Translations under genes and position numbers: made by a program | Assembly (NCBI GenBank): GCA_033558025.1 | Contig: JAUCEF010000011.1 | Span: 2,418,001 to 2,482,000 of the forward strand | Length of the DNA stretch: 64,000 bases | Direction of reading: 5' to 3' | Origin: Phytophthora sp. 'mugwort' | Taxonomy: Eukaryota > Oomycota > Peronosporomycetes > Peronosporales > Peronosporaceae | Shown here: one piece after another, positions 11,700 through 21,940 of the stretch | How positions within the stretch are numbered: position 1 is the first letter of the stretch | Layout: each line of letters opens with the position of its first letter | Notes under the pieces: generated by a model | What the model was told of the DNA's origin: nothing | What the model saw: only the letters and a program-made list of their open reading frames with translations | Database searches by the model: none

Positions 11700-12977
11700 T
11701 TAGGTGCCATATTGCATGTCTTCCGTACGCACAGCGGCGGCCACAGCATGTTGACAATGCAGAGCTATCTTGTTAACCAGACGAAGGTCCATGCAGCTGA
11801 TGTTGCGGCGAGCAGCGTCTTCCAAAATCATCATGCGAGCCTCCGAATTCTGGTCACGCGGTCGAAAAGCCACCAGATCTTTGCGCGCAAACGCGAGGTC
11901 TGCCGTGATCCGCGCGTCGAGTATGCTGAAGCAACCTCAATAGGGTTGCTTCAGCGTACTCGACGCGCGGATGACAAGTAAGTGCTAGGCGAAGAAGCAG
12001 CAGGTCGTCTTGCTCCTCGACGAGGTCTTCTGTTCGGCTGTGCGCCGGTGCGTTGTCGAGAACGACCACAATCTTCTTCCCTGAAAGTGATCGAGCTACG
12101 TTTCTGAGGCCTTCGCGTTCGCGTAGATCTCATCCACGAAGGCCGCGTTGACGTTCATTCGGATACTACCGCGTTCCAGTCGATGATGGACCAGTCCGAC
12201 CTCAGTCGAAACAGCACACTGTACCTGAAGGTTGGCGCCCTACGACGAGGGCAGCACAACTGTCGCACGCTCGCCCATTTTTGCGCGCCCCTGTGTGCGC
12301 TAGCAGTAAATGTTGAAGTTTGTCTCATCGTAATATACGATGAAGTCGTCAGCGCGCATGTGGGCGAGCAGATCTTGGCAAACTGCTTTCGTTTACCCTT
12401 GTTTAGATCATTGTTGCATGTTTGGTGCTCGACACGTACCTAGGTTATAAATTAATAATAGTAAATACCAGCCAGATGAATATGAATACTCTTCAAAATA
12501 AATAATATAAATCCATTTTCATCTTGTAATGCTAGTTCAGGTGTACGATACGCAACTTACCTGTTTCGGTGTGTATATCATACCGATGAACTTGTCGGAT
12601 ATGGTGGACACCGAAGTCAAACAGAACCATGTCCTTCATCGTTTGCAAAGTGTAGGTGCAGTTGGCGTCTAGGTACCCCTCCAGCGCTGCCACGATCTGG
12701 GGGAGGGGGTATACTTGACGCAGGAGCCACGGAATTTACCACGAGGCAGCGGATCTTCGCGGCCAGTTTTAACGATTTGACGTGTCGCCGACGGGGAGAT
12801 GCCGTTGTGCGTGGCGATGAGCATCCAATCCCCACCGACACGGTACCCCTCCAGCACGCGTGCTCGGGCAACAGCAGGGTGGGGCGGACTCGGCATTCTT
12901 CTGGGAGGGGATGCTTGAAAGTACGGCGGGGCGTTATAGGGGTGGGAGGCGGGTGACAGGGTGTGGCTTGAGGGCAC
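11700..12977 (-). pseudogene. Tc1-like DDE transposase, broken
   Basis: Pieces of a single transposase can be read in order on the minus strand. The helix-turn-helix is ATHNGISPSATRQIVKTGR (about 12820-12760). The first catalytic Asp is in YYDETNFNIY (about 12340). The second Asp is in VVLDNAPAHS (about 12065). NPIE-type third-residue sequence is around 11935, and the C-terminus ends at a TAA at 11702. The frame is interrupted by several stops (for example after NIYC and after KASET) and by frameshifts. An inverted duplication has replaced the codons just before the third catalytic residue. The product cannot be active, so this copy either moved in trans or decayed after insertion. Confidence 0.85.
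11910..11970. repeat. 27-bp quasi-palindrome inside the mariner transposase
   Basis: Arms 11910-11936 and 11944-11970 are inverted copies with one mismatch, around the 7-nt loop TCAATAG. On the minus strand the loop-proximal part still reads NPIE, and the left arm continues with the normal C-terminal frame. The right arm is therefore the added copy. Confidence 0.9.
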
Positions 12978-13209
12978 GGCGGGTCGTTAAAGGACCGGGC
13001 GGGGCGAGTGAGAAGGCTTTCCGGGGGGGGGGGGGGTCGGTGGGTTGAGGGTGTGGTGGGAGCTTGAGCTGCATTCTGGAAAAAGGAAGTGTGTCTGGCA
13101 GCCCACCGCTTTGGCCTCCCTAAAGACCGCTTTGGTCTGCGTTTTCGTGTTTCGCAAACATATTAGAAAAGTAACAAATTTTAATTTCATTTTTTGCGCA
13201 CTTTACCGG

Positions 13210-13248
13210 ATTGTTCTGGACTAGCACCACTTTGGACCGGCAAAGGTG
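13210..13248 (-). repeat. right terminal inverted repeat of the mariner element
   Basis: Reverse complement of the left repeat with a single mismatch; followed at once by the TA duplication at 13249-13250. Confidence 0.92.
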
Positions 13249-13740
13249 TAGAGCCAACGCAATGGCTTGAATACCGTTGTACCCGATTTTATTATCCATT
13301 GATTCTTCCTCTGAGTAGACAGATTCTCCATTACTGACATCTACTCGCATAAGTGTTGTTGTAACCTGCACGTACAGTTCATTAGAATCGCGGATCGCAC
13401 ACTTACAACACTTTTATGTTTTGTTAGATAAAAAGATCTACCCGTATTCTACTCGCGAGAAGAATTGATCCAGCTTCCGTAATATGGCAGTTGTCCAGAC
13501 AACTTCACAATCAATCTGGAGTTCTGAAGCATGCCTTACACGTGCGAAGCAAAATATCATTCAGAAATGAAGACTTCGTACCAACATACCGCATCCTAGC
13601 AAACACTCGCCTCGTCTTGAGGAGTAGCTTGCACATGTCCCATTTTCATTGATCTTATTTGCGTCTCTATCACAACAGAAACCCATTTATGTCTTGGCTT
13701 CACCGACGGCGTCGGCGTTCATAGTTGCAATGCTCTCGCC
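13249..13740 (-). pseudogene. LRR gene fragment, copy A (cut by the mariner element)
   Basis: Minus-strand counterpart of 25136-25702. The segment reading YNGIQAIALAL is cut exactly at the mariner insertion. The remaining codons appear on the far side of the element (about 11490-11542). Upstream, the copy carries stop codons and indels relative to copy B (for example in the region aligned with KLRLNNCHITDAG). It is clearly non-functional. Confidence 0.7.
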
Positions 13741-14022
13741 AGGCGAAGAGCCTTTACGCTACCCAGTCAGGCCAAACCTCCGTAAATAGTACAAACTCAC
13801 AACTGCAAGGTCGCCGAGTGGCTCAATGGGTTGGGATCCCGCGAGCGGGAGTCGTGTTCTGCCAATACCCACAGTTCTTTCTGGGTTATTGATGGATAGC
13901 TCGTTGTTATCCATAGAAAAATATTGGCAAAGCGGGAAGCATACAGAAAGAGTAAAAAACATCCGTAGTATTAGGTAAAAAAAAAAACAAGAACAGTTCG
14001 AAACTGGCAAGATGCTGCGCAA

Positions 14023-14462
14023 GTGCTTCGAGGGGTATTCACCGTGAAGGCGAAGTCGGATCAAAGTAACTTTGCAGCTGGTCTCACACATGGAGGCCCC
14101 AAGTCTGGTGGGTCGCCACGCACGCCAACCGCGGAGGACGATCAGGACACCCTCGACGAGCTCCATGCATTGGCACTGGCGAAGGAGCCGCTCTTATCGC
14201 GGGGCGTGCATCTGTCAATGCACAGTCAAGACTGGGACGTGGACCGTTGTGTAATGCGTTTACACAAAGGTAGTCATGCTACGGGTCACCTTGCAGTAAG
14301 TGGTACTTGGTACCACTTGGATTAACAGAGTTTCAGTACGTAGAAAGTGGGCCACTCGATATGCATTTGAATAGGTTTCACTATGGTAGATAGTTAGAGT
14401 CATACATTTACACCACAGGCGGTTTTGCCGCAGATAAGCAAACAAATAACAGTTTTTCCACA
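14023..14462 (+). mobile_element. gypsy internal fragment plus 5' half of an LTR
   Basis: 14250-14462 begins TGTAATGCG and is, base for base with modest divergence, the reverse complement of the first half of the LTR at 52172-52568. Shared landmarks are GTCACCTTGCAGTAAGTG, CCACTTGGATTAACAG, CCACTCGATATGCATTTGAA and CGCAGATAAGCAAACAAATA. The match stops at about 14456, where the TATA-bearing half of that LTR should follow. The 227 bases upstream are open (100 codons with an acidic DELHALALAKEP stretch) and probably belong to the same element. This is a truncated solo remnant of the element C family in the opposite orientation. Confidence 0.75.
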
Positions 14463-14876
14463 ATCTTTGAAGGTCAACTGAACAATTACATTAATGTTAC
14501 TTATGCAATGGCCATCAGCTCAATCTGATAAGGGAACGAGGAGAAGCGGGTCTTTCTTGAGATTGCCGCGTGTTCTTCAGGAACCAGCAAAAAAATGTGA
14601 CGCGGCGAGTTGGGCGTAAAACGTAAACACGTGCCATTTAGTTTTGGCAGAGAATAATGACACAATATGCAGCGATGATTTGCACTTGTATTGTGGCACG
14701 TTGTGGTTCACGTGGGCAGTTGCCACAATCTACCACAGTGTATTGTGCACAATATCCACAACCCCCACAAGCCAACAAGCACTATGCACGCAACGTACCG
14801 TATGCTACTATTTTGTCCTCCGTCATCCCGAGTACTTTGTTACTTTGGAACCACTTCATTTTCTCTCTGTCAGTAC
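14463..14876. other. AT-rich intergenic stretch, nothing recognised
   Basis: No coding pattern or repeat was recognised. CAATAT/ATTGTG-type words recur around 14655-14760 (for example ATTGTGGCACGTTGTGG and TATTGTGCACAATATCCAC), but no clear unit can be defined. Confidence 0.4.
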
Positions 14877-15584
14877 TCATTGCCATGAGTTGAGGGGTGA
14901 AAGTGTTAGCGCAAAGGTTCCCCGGTTGACTATTGCAATTGTACACAGTACAGACAACGCTGCTGTCATGGCAATGCCCTCTACTTCGCTATGGAGTAGA
15001 TTCAGTAACGTCATTTCTTCACCGTCCTTGACTTCGATATTTGCGATACACGCGCAAACATGAGCAGTTCTGATAATGGTTTCATCCCCAAATAATGAGC
15101 CGAATTGTGCTTCCTCAGCATCAACGTTTTGTATCCACTTCATGCATTCTTCGATCATATCAAGAGCATATTTTGCTGTATGCCACATCTCCATAGTATA
15201 AATGAGATTTCCAGTCATCTTAGGGTAGATCGACGCCCTTTGGAACTTTTACTAATAACGCTTTGTCGTCCGGATTCGAGTTCTGGAGTTTTCGAAGTCT
15301 TCCCGGCATTTCGATATAAGTCCGCTGCAATGTTCAACACACTCATGAGGGAGAATAACTCCGCACACCTCAGCATTTTTTTTAGCAGCACTAGGCTGAG
15401 CTGCCGGAACCGACACATACAGCTCTGGAGCTTCAGACACTGCTGGAAGTGTGGAGAGCACCTTGAACTCTTCCACGCATTCATGCATACCTCTGTATCT
15501 TACGTTCTCTTCGGTAAAACGCCGCTCTAGTTCAGCAAGGTTAACATCGTCTCCTTTGGTCGGCAGCTTTGCTTCATTCAACAA
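14877..15584 (-). pseudogene. unrecognised reading frames downstream of a decayed zinc-finger gene
   Basis: Two minus-strand frames, 15584-15252 (110 residues, mostly charged helix: DDVNLAELERRFTEENVRY) and 15218-14877 (113 residues, with CMKWIQNVDAEEAQFGSLFG). Both have a coding-like composition but no domain I can name. They lie directly downstream of the WRKY-GCM1-like pseudogene on the same strand. The simplest reading is that they are the C-terminal part of that broken gene, separated by frameshifts and a trinucleotide repeat. Confidence 0.4.
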
Positions 15585-15601
15585 TGATTTGATCTCCTCG
15601 A

Positions 15602-15626
15602 ATTATTATTATTATTATTATTATTA
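15602..15626. repeat. (ATT)n microsatellite
   Basis: About eight uninterrupted ATT units lie between the two parts of the decayed zinc-finger gene. Confidence 0.9.
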
Positions 15627-15758
15627 ACTACTTTTTCCTTCTGAGGAACTGACGCTGTTTCAGAATGCGAGGAGGACGGCCCGGAGGTTTTACTGTCTCG
15701 CTCAGCGACCATATTCTTGGTCTTGGTCTTAGAGCTGCTTCGTGAATCGCATTAGGAG

Positions 15759-16720
15759 TTACCTGATCACCGCATTCATGTCTTCATCTAACCGCACCAT
15801 GTGAAATGATCTGTTCACTTGACGACATTGTAGTGTCATATGGCATCTGGTCGGACGCACCGAGCGCGGGTTTATTTCCAGAACTACTGTCTTCATTTGT
15901 CTCGCTAAAATCATTCTGGAGCTCACCGTGTTCATCACAATTCTGTTGTGCCTCATGTCGTGGAAATTGTGCGGCCGCTTGTGGTGATTGTGGCACATCT
16001 TGTATGGCCTGTGACCGGGTAGATAACTGTTCTGAAGTCTGTTGCAGCATTTCTCCGACACTGCACATGCCTTCTCCAAAAGCTCGGGGGCGCAGAGAGC
16101 AAGAGCATCGTACATCGGTGCTTTCCCAATCCCATGGTTGTGCGTCGTTTCAAGGACAGATATCTTGAGATTATACGAGTTTCCGTCACGCTGAAGTAGC
16201 ACACTCAGCTGTAAAAAATCTCAAACAGTTTATAAGGCCATGAAATAAAACCCGCCAGTAAGAAATTATGACCAACAAACCTTCACCTTGCACCCAATGG
16301 AGCGCAAAGTTCTTCGCGGTCGTTTTCTAGTTCCGCGACTGCGATGCTTACCGCCGTGCATGCACTCGTAGGAAATCATATAGTACGGGAACGATTTGTC
16401 CTTGTATAATTCGTCCTCAGGGGGCTCTGTCGCTGCGTGCTGTGTGGAACTCTCTAAGGCGCTTGTCCCGAGCTGCTCGGCTTATAGATTCCATCTTTAC
16501 ATACGTCTTCACACACAAAATAGATATACATCCTCTCCGCCCACTAATTAGTTGCCGCAACGCACCTGAAATGTTTCTCATAGTACGCTTTAAATGCCTT
16601 TTCGAACTTGCTCCACGAGTCGAAGGTTTCGTCGATTCGACTTGGAACCCCTACTCGGCTTGGCTGCTTTCACTGTCTAGCTCGTCTTGAGATGCATGCT
16701 CTTCTTCGTATGCAGACTCC
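15759..16720 (-). pseudogene. second WRKY-GCM1/FAR1-like zinc-finger gene, decayed
   Basis: Minus strand. A first exon reads ..FDSWSKFEKAFKAYYEKHF (about 16640-16570), the same W-helix as in the intact gene at 7.7-9.1 kb. It is followed by a candidate intron and then the finger: YEC-MHGG...RSIGCKVK up to 16281. A second intron is visible (donor AAG|GTTTGT, acceptor TTTTTACAG at about 16210). After it come LLQRDGNSYNLKISVLETTHNHG with the H-N-H pair, then a Q/S-rich tail (EMLQQTSEQLSTRSQ). That tail needs a one-base frameshift at about 16050. Stops before the finger exon also break the gene. The splice logic and finger are preserved; the frame is not. Confidence 0.65.
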
Positions 16721-16734
16721 CCTGATTCGTGACA

Positions 16735-17080
16735 CGGTGGGGAGGCCGTTGCTTACGGTCTGCCATTATAGAGTGTGATTCCGGGGTGGGATCGGATGCG
16801 GCTAGCAGGGACTTGTGCTCGTCGGGGGGGGGGTAATCGTATCCCAGCAATTGGCTTGCATTCTAAATAACGTTATTTAGATGTAGCCGTTATTTTTGAA
16901 GGCGTCCTTTTCGGCTGGGACAGAGCTGGTAACCTAGCCCTCTCTTGAAGATAGTGAAAACGCTGGCGAGAACGAGTGAACGAGTGAATCGCACTCTGTA
17001 CTGTCGCGACGGCACTGCAAACATGGGGGAAACACACTTTCCTCTGTCTGGGGACGACTAGATCCTGAAATACACACTAA
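16735..17080. other. non-coding stretch with a poly(G) run
   Basis: Contains a 10-nt G run (16824-16833). No promoter, repeat pair or coding frame was recognised. Confidence 0.4.
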
Positions 17081-17259
17081 GATGCCGTTTCTCACACCAT
17101 TGTGCGTCTTACCACTCCATTATATAGTACCGCCACAATGTACAAGAAAGAGCCGCGTTTCGTGCACGAAAGGTCCACAGTGTGTGCAAGGAAAACGCAG
17201 AAAATCAGTTCCCGCAGCCATTCGAACGAGCCCCCCCCCCCCATTTTCGCGAACCGCCA

Positions 17260-19010
17260 AGCGGGCGATGCCTCGAGTGCTGTCCTGGAGAGAGCTCGGC
17301 TGCGAGCTCGAGATGATGAAACAGGCGCCGTCATCGTCACGTTCAAGATTCACAGCACGGATAAGAGCAACGTTATGTCATGCACTGTATGCCATGCCGG
17401 TGTCCATCACGGCATGCGGTACAAGTTGCTGAAATGCGAATCGTCGACCTGTAGCTACATCACTTGCTCTTGGCGTGGCAAGGTCTTGTCTGCTCCGACT
17501 CTTCCGAGGCTTACATCTACGAGCTGGGCGAACACTACACTGGCGCCTCCCCTCCCAAGCGCCCAAACTATCAAGTAGGCAGAGGGACTTCTGTTGCGAG
17601 CTCTCGCAACAGAGACAGCGACCTCTTCGTATTCAATACGTCATGGCCCGCAAGTATCTTCTGCCCGCTAGCGACCTCCCTGCACTGGTCCAAGTTCAAA
17701 CCTTTTGCAACTACTACTCCCAAACCGAGCTGGACAACCATGATCGTGTAGATGGTCTCGCGGCATGGATTCAAGTACGCGCATTTACAGGGGACGAGAA
17801 TGAGAACGATACGTTCACATTTGCATGGGATCTGGACGATAAAAGCAAGCCTGTCGTGGGGACGGTTCGGACGAAGAACCCTTCGATATAGGGCTAACTA
17901 CGAAAGCATTGGTGAGAAGCTTCAGTTGCCTCCCGAAAGCTATATCCTGCACATGGATGCAACGCTTAAGCTTAACACGTCCGACTACCCAATCATCGTG
18001 GTCAGGATCTCTGATTGCGGGCGCAGTTTTTACCTTGTGGCGGTGTTTATCGTGTCCCATCGCCTTCAGCCCATTTACGAAGCCTGCTTGGTGGCTCTTA
18101 GCCGTCTGTACTCCTGGATCACCAGTAAAAGACTGGTCCCTCGCTATGTGACGGGAGACGCCGAAAAAGCGCAGAGGAATACGTTTTTACAGTGTTTCGA
18201 CACGGCCCAGTCTACAATATCTCATGTGCTCTTTCGCATCATGACAAACGTGGAATAGCGGCTGAAGGAATTTCCCTGGCATGTGGCGACAGCATTGGTG
18301 CGTGGGCTATACGATATGCATTTTGCACGAGACCAAATAAGTGTTTCCTGCATGGGGGACCAACTTTCGCGAAGTTGGAGAAGCTATCCAGGTCTCCTCG
18401 ACTTCTGCAACTATCTTGGCGAACAGTGGCTGTCGAGGAACTTCGTTTTGTGGTAGTGCTACCTCACGCCTGGCCTGGTTTCGCGACCACAAACAACCCT
18501 GTTGAACAATTCAACAAGATATTGAAGCGCGATTATACTTTACCCCGCCGTCTAAAAATGGGCACGCTACTCAAGGAGCTCAGTGACTGTTGCAGACATG
18601 AGTCTAGCAGACAGCGAGCATTCCGTAGCGCGCCCGAGGCTGCACCGCCGCTGGTCACGTGGTGGACCTCGTACACGAGAAGCTGCTTGTGAAGAACTGC
18701 TCTGCCGACAGCACCATCGGCGATCCTATGGTCATGCATGTGTTCGCGTATCCTGCCAAACGCCGTGTCATATAGGGTACGAAACGTTCGACAGAGGAGC
18801 AGGTTTCGTTTTCTGCCCAATGGGCGTTAATTATGCGAGGATGGAGGTTCAGAAGGAACCTCCCTACGGTTGGCCTGTCCAGCTGCGCGCGAAGTGGTGT
18901 CCCTGCTACTACTGGTTTCAGGTTCGGTACGCGTGTACACCTTCTCGACGCTCTACGCGCTACGGATCGTCTAGATGGAGCGGGGCGGCGCGTTCTATTT
19001 AGTCGTCCGG
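17260..19010 (+). pseudogene. MULE (Mutator-like) transposase, frameshifted
   Basis: The family can be read across several frames on the plus strand. An N-terminal zinc-binding region comes first (MRYKLLKCESSTCS...CSWRGKV, about 17410-17490). AYIYELGEHYTGAS and DFCCELSQQRQRPLRIQ follow. The DDE core has the first Asp in LHMDATLKLN (about 17950) and the second in VTGDAEKAQ (about 18150). FATTNNPVEQFNKILKRDYT (about 18483-18541) probably includes the third residue. A C-terminal SWIM-like CPC-YYWF...RVHLLDALR lies at 18900-18960, where the second Cys of CxH is replaced by Arg. At least five frame changes are needed, one near a 12-nt C run (17231-17242). No convincing terminal repeat pair was found by eye. 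Confidence 0.8.
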
Positions 19011-19020
19011 TCACCCGGAA

Positions 19021-19571
19021 GCGCAACAGCGATTCTTTGGGAGGTAGACCTCCGCATATTGGTCCTGCACTCGCTATGGTGTGATCCACACTCATCAGCG
19101 GCGCCAGGTGCACTAAAACGATAACATCTTTACTCGCAATAACACGTTGTATGCAGTGCGAGTGCGTATTTGCTTGTGCGACGTCTGTGACCTCCAGTCC
19201 GAACATAATTAGCGGTACAAGTTGAAGCTCAAGAATATTGCTTTACGATGAATGTTGCGGTATCACACATGCGAAGGTTTGCTACGGTTTACTCTTGAAG
19301 CCCCAGCGAGCAACGAAAGTTGTATATGTTTAAAAAATGTATGATATAGCCGTCGTGTATTGGGTTAGATCGCCTTGCAAGCGAGGAATACTCAATTCGC
19401 CCACTTCCTCGCTTGCAAGTTATGCGTACATTTTGTCGGTGTAAAGATGCGTTTCTATTTCGTGGCTCTATGTCCTACCTTCAAGTCCTATATACCAAAA
19501 TGTAATATTACCCAGTTAAACTACATAGCAAAACAACTCGAGGAGCTACCTTAAGTATGGATGCGATGCTT
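19021..19571. other. gene-free stretch with a short perfect hairpin
   Basis: Only the 14-bp inverted repeat at 19374-19419 stands out. No coding frame was recognised between the MULE remnant and the SET gene. Confidence 0.4.
19374..19419. repeat. 14-bp perfect inverted repeat
   Basis: Arms CTTGCAAGCGAGGA (19374-19387) and TCCTCGCTTGCAAG (19406-19419), with an 18-nt loop between. Confidence 0.85.
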
Positions 19572-21406
19572 TCAGCAATCGTCGCAAGCGCACTTGAACC
19601 AAATCTCGTTGCCGTAGTTGACAGTAATTTCGGCGCCTTCCTTTACGTCTTTTCGCATCACGACGAGAAGTTTTACGTTGGTTCCGTTGCGCATCTCTAG
19701 GAAATCGATGGTAGGCTGGCAAGCGTGCGAAATGAAGCGCGCTATCGACCCGCACTTCATTGCCTCAGTGTAGACGAAGTTCTTGCGCTTCGACTTCGTA
19801 TAACATAGCATCGTATAGGCACTGTTGTTCATCATCGCTTGTTCAGGTTGGCTGTCTACCTTTGCGTCGTATTCAGATAGCTGCCCAGCATACTCACCCA
19901 AGATGTCCCCAACATCTAGATCCGGTATAATGTATATCCCTAAGCCCACACGATCGGTGTCGAAGAGCTTAAGGGACTCTCGAGTCCGCGGCGCATTGCT
20001 GCATAGAGCGCCTAGATTGCAGCACTCCGCTGTACAGTATATAATGCGCTCGCGCATGAATCAATAAAACAATCCCCAACACATGCACACGTGCCGAAGT
20101 CTCCAACGTCCGGGAAGCTGATACCATCCGGTATATTGCATTCTTCAATCTTCTCAACTTCTGCAGGCCACTCCATCTCTCGAATAGGCTCTAGCGCGCG
20201 AGGAGTAGCTTCGTTATACTCAGGACGACGGACATGTACTGCTTTGAGACGGCTGCGCACCCTTGGCAAACGCAAAAAGTCCTTCATCTTGGTTGCAGTC
20301 AGGGTGCGAGCGTGATATATCTTCGTCCCCGAACGTGTCAACGCGCATTTTGCCTGGTATTGTTTCTTTCGGGAACGGGGTATAGTCCATTGCCGGACTT
20401 TCGCTTCGCCTGGTGACGGATTTTACGTCGTTCCAGGCGCGTAGGAATATTCGACAAGTACACTTTTGCCCCAGTACGTCTTCGTCGCACACAGTCGGTT
20501 GTTCATGGACAGCTTAGATTGCTCCGACGGAGTAGAACCCCCCGCGTTCGAGCGATTCGCGTCATGTCCGAAATCCGTCACCGTGTGCGTGGATCTGGTG
20601 CTGGGGCGCTTTCCGTCATGCACAGATGGCCTCTGCTTGCTACCACCAGACGCCTCGGACGGAGTAGTGTTGCCTAGTGCAGAGGGACTCGTGCTGCCTA
20701 CCCAATCAGCCGTAGGAGCTATGAAGTAAGTGCTGGGACTATCCAGCTCAAATCCACGTGTGTCTGGCCCAGAATCAGATACGAGGTCGACTACAGTGAC
20801 CGGAAACCGCTCTCGCCCTTCATGCTCGCTTGGATAGCCTGGCCGACTACCGTGACCATCTTGTTCAGCATCCGTGGGTGTCTGCGGAGGTAAACTGCAG
20901 GTGCTGAACATTGTTTCTTTCGTCATAGGTGACTCGTGGGTATCCGGTGCCATTCCTGACCTGTGTGTCGCCATACCTTCTCATTCTTCGCGGAACTACT
21001 CTACAACAGCTGCCTGTGCGGTACCGACCGCACGTCGCAGTGCTGCGTTCATTTCACTCGCCCGGATCGGCAGGTCGACATGGCCGTCGATCAGATGAAA
21101 CGAGCGCACCGTGCGCCATTTAGCGAACTCACGCTTGACACGGTTTCCGAACCGGTCTGAATGCCGTCGCATCGTATTCGTCAGCGGCAGCAGATCCTCC
21201 GTGTCGACGGCTACTGGGTACTCGCTGTTTTCACTCTGGGCAATGCAAAGGACTCGTGCTTTGCTATAACCCGGATATCGCCACAAACGAAACCCCGCGA
21301 GTAATACTCGATCGTATCCCCTGCGTGGAGCGATTCGTGGGAGAGTTCGCTGAACGCAAGAGACGGCATCGCGCGGGTGGAGGTGATGGACTCGTCGCGA
21401 GCTCAC
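19572..21406 (-). pseudogene. SET-domain histone-lysine methyltransferase-like gene, frameshifted
   Basis: Minus strand. The C-terminal frame (20057-19572) is a complete SET domain. VGLGIYIIPDLDVGDILGEY is the start of the fold, RFISHACQP corresponds to the RFxNHSC substrate/cofactor motif, and ITVNYG to the catalytic-Tyr motif. A post-SET cluster CACDDC ends the protein. Just upstream, in another frame, is an AWS-type Cys cluster (CACVGDCFIDSC, then YCTAECCNLGALC); a one-base shift at about 20050 separates them. Further upstream are a Ser/Pro-rich region (20974-20423) and an N-terminal block with LLAGFRLWRYPGYSKARVLC (21406-20996), each in its own frame. AWS-SET enzymes methylate histone lysines. 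The four-way frame break and the TE-rich setting suggest a decayed member of a multicopy family. Unannotated introns could explain some of the breaks. Confidence 0.7.
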
Positions 21407-21448
21407 GAGGGCAGCAGACGCAGAGGCAGGATCTGAATTTTGAACAGG

Positions 21449-21565
21449 AAGCGGAAATAACTGGATCGGAATTAGTCAATGTCGGAATTAGTCAATGTTG
21501 GAATTAGTCGGGGCGGGAGTTGTCGGGAGCGGAAATAGTCGGGGTCGGAAATAACGGGATCGGTG
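21449..21565. repeat. minisatellite with 15-16 bp units
   Basis: About seven diverged units of the type GTCGGAATTAGTCAAT / GCGGAAATAGTCGGG run head to tail, starting just upstream of the SET pseudogene. Confidence 0.8.
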
Positions 21566-21814
21566 ATATCTACATTCGAGATACGTTCGGGTAACACACT
21601 AGCGAAGCATGTCGCAGACTCGGAGGCAGCCCGTCTTAGCCGTGTAGTCTGAAAAGGCTGGCTAACAGCGACGGTGCTTCCCGAAAACTGTCCTGTCACG
21701 TGCTTATTGTGCCAGGTTTGCTGTGTTTGTCAGATATGTATATGTACTGTTACCCCCTTTGTGATTTTAGTCACTCTCATTATTTTCATTTCTAACTGCG
21801 ACCGTAAACAACGC

Positions 21815-21940
21815 TGTCGCTATCCAAACCGTTCAATTTTAGCTACAGTTTCTAGAGAGCCAGCATTTCGCCAAGCAGCTGTTGCACCATTTGGTTCTAC
21901 CAATCCGCGCGATCGTGTGTCGCATCGCACCAGCAAAAAA
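21815..21940 (+). repeat. dispersed repeat, copy 1
   Basis: Matches 26300-26450 in the same orientation, with shared words ATCCAAACCGTTCA, AGAGCCAGC, CAGCTGT, ACCAATCC and GTGTCGCATCG in the same order. The copies differ by small indels. It is a non-coding repeat of unknown class, possibly a MITE or UTR relic. Confidence 0.6.

Larger units (their letters stand above)
11545..13248 (-). mobile_element. Tc1/mariner-type DNA transposon, 1,704 bp, with TA target duplication
   Basis: The ends are inverted repeats of 39 bp (the first 34 identical), beginning CACCTTTGCCGGTCCAAAGT, at 11545-11583 and 13210-13248. TA dinucleotides flank both ends (11543-11544 and 13249-13250). Copy B of the duplication shows the uninterrupted site (GCTCTAGAGCC), so this is a directly visible insertion. 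The interior holds a minus-strand transposase that is broken. A 14-nt poly(G) run (13023-13036) and G-rich low-complexity sequence lie between the right end and the transposase N-terminus. Confidence 0.93.
10440..13852 (+). repeat. segmental duplication, copy A (interrupted)
   Basis: 10440-11544 and 13249-13852 together match 24064-25825 in order and orientation: bZIP-like 3' part, downstream flank, then an antisense LRR gene fragment. Landmarks shared by both copies include the intron donor context CGCTCGAAGGGTACGTC, the flank TTGTGTTGTTATAGTCCGTTG and GAGCCAACGCAATGGCTTGA. The 1.7 kb between 11545 and 13248 is absent from copy B and is the mariner insertion. The match fades shortly after a shared GGGATCCCGCGAGCGGGAGT. 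Confidence 0.85.

Noticed and set aside
13804..13860. tRNA-like A-box sequence (GCCGAGTGG) before GGGATCCCGCGAGCGGGAGT
   Set aside because: No matching acceptor stem, no B box and no T loop downstream. The copy-B equivalent at 25775 also fails to fold as a tRNA.
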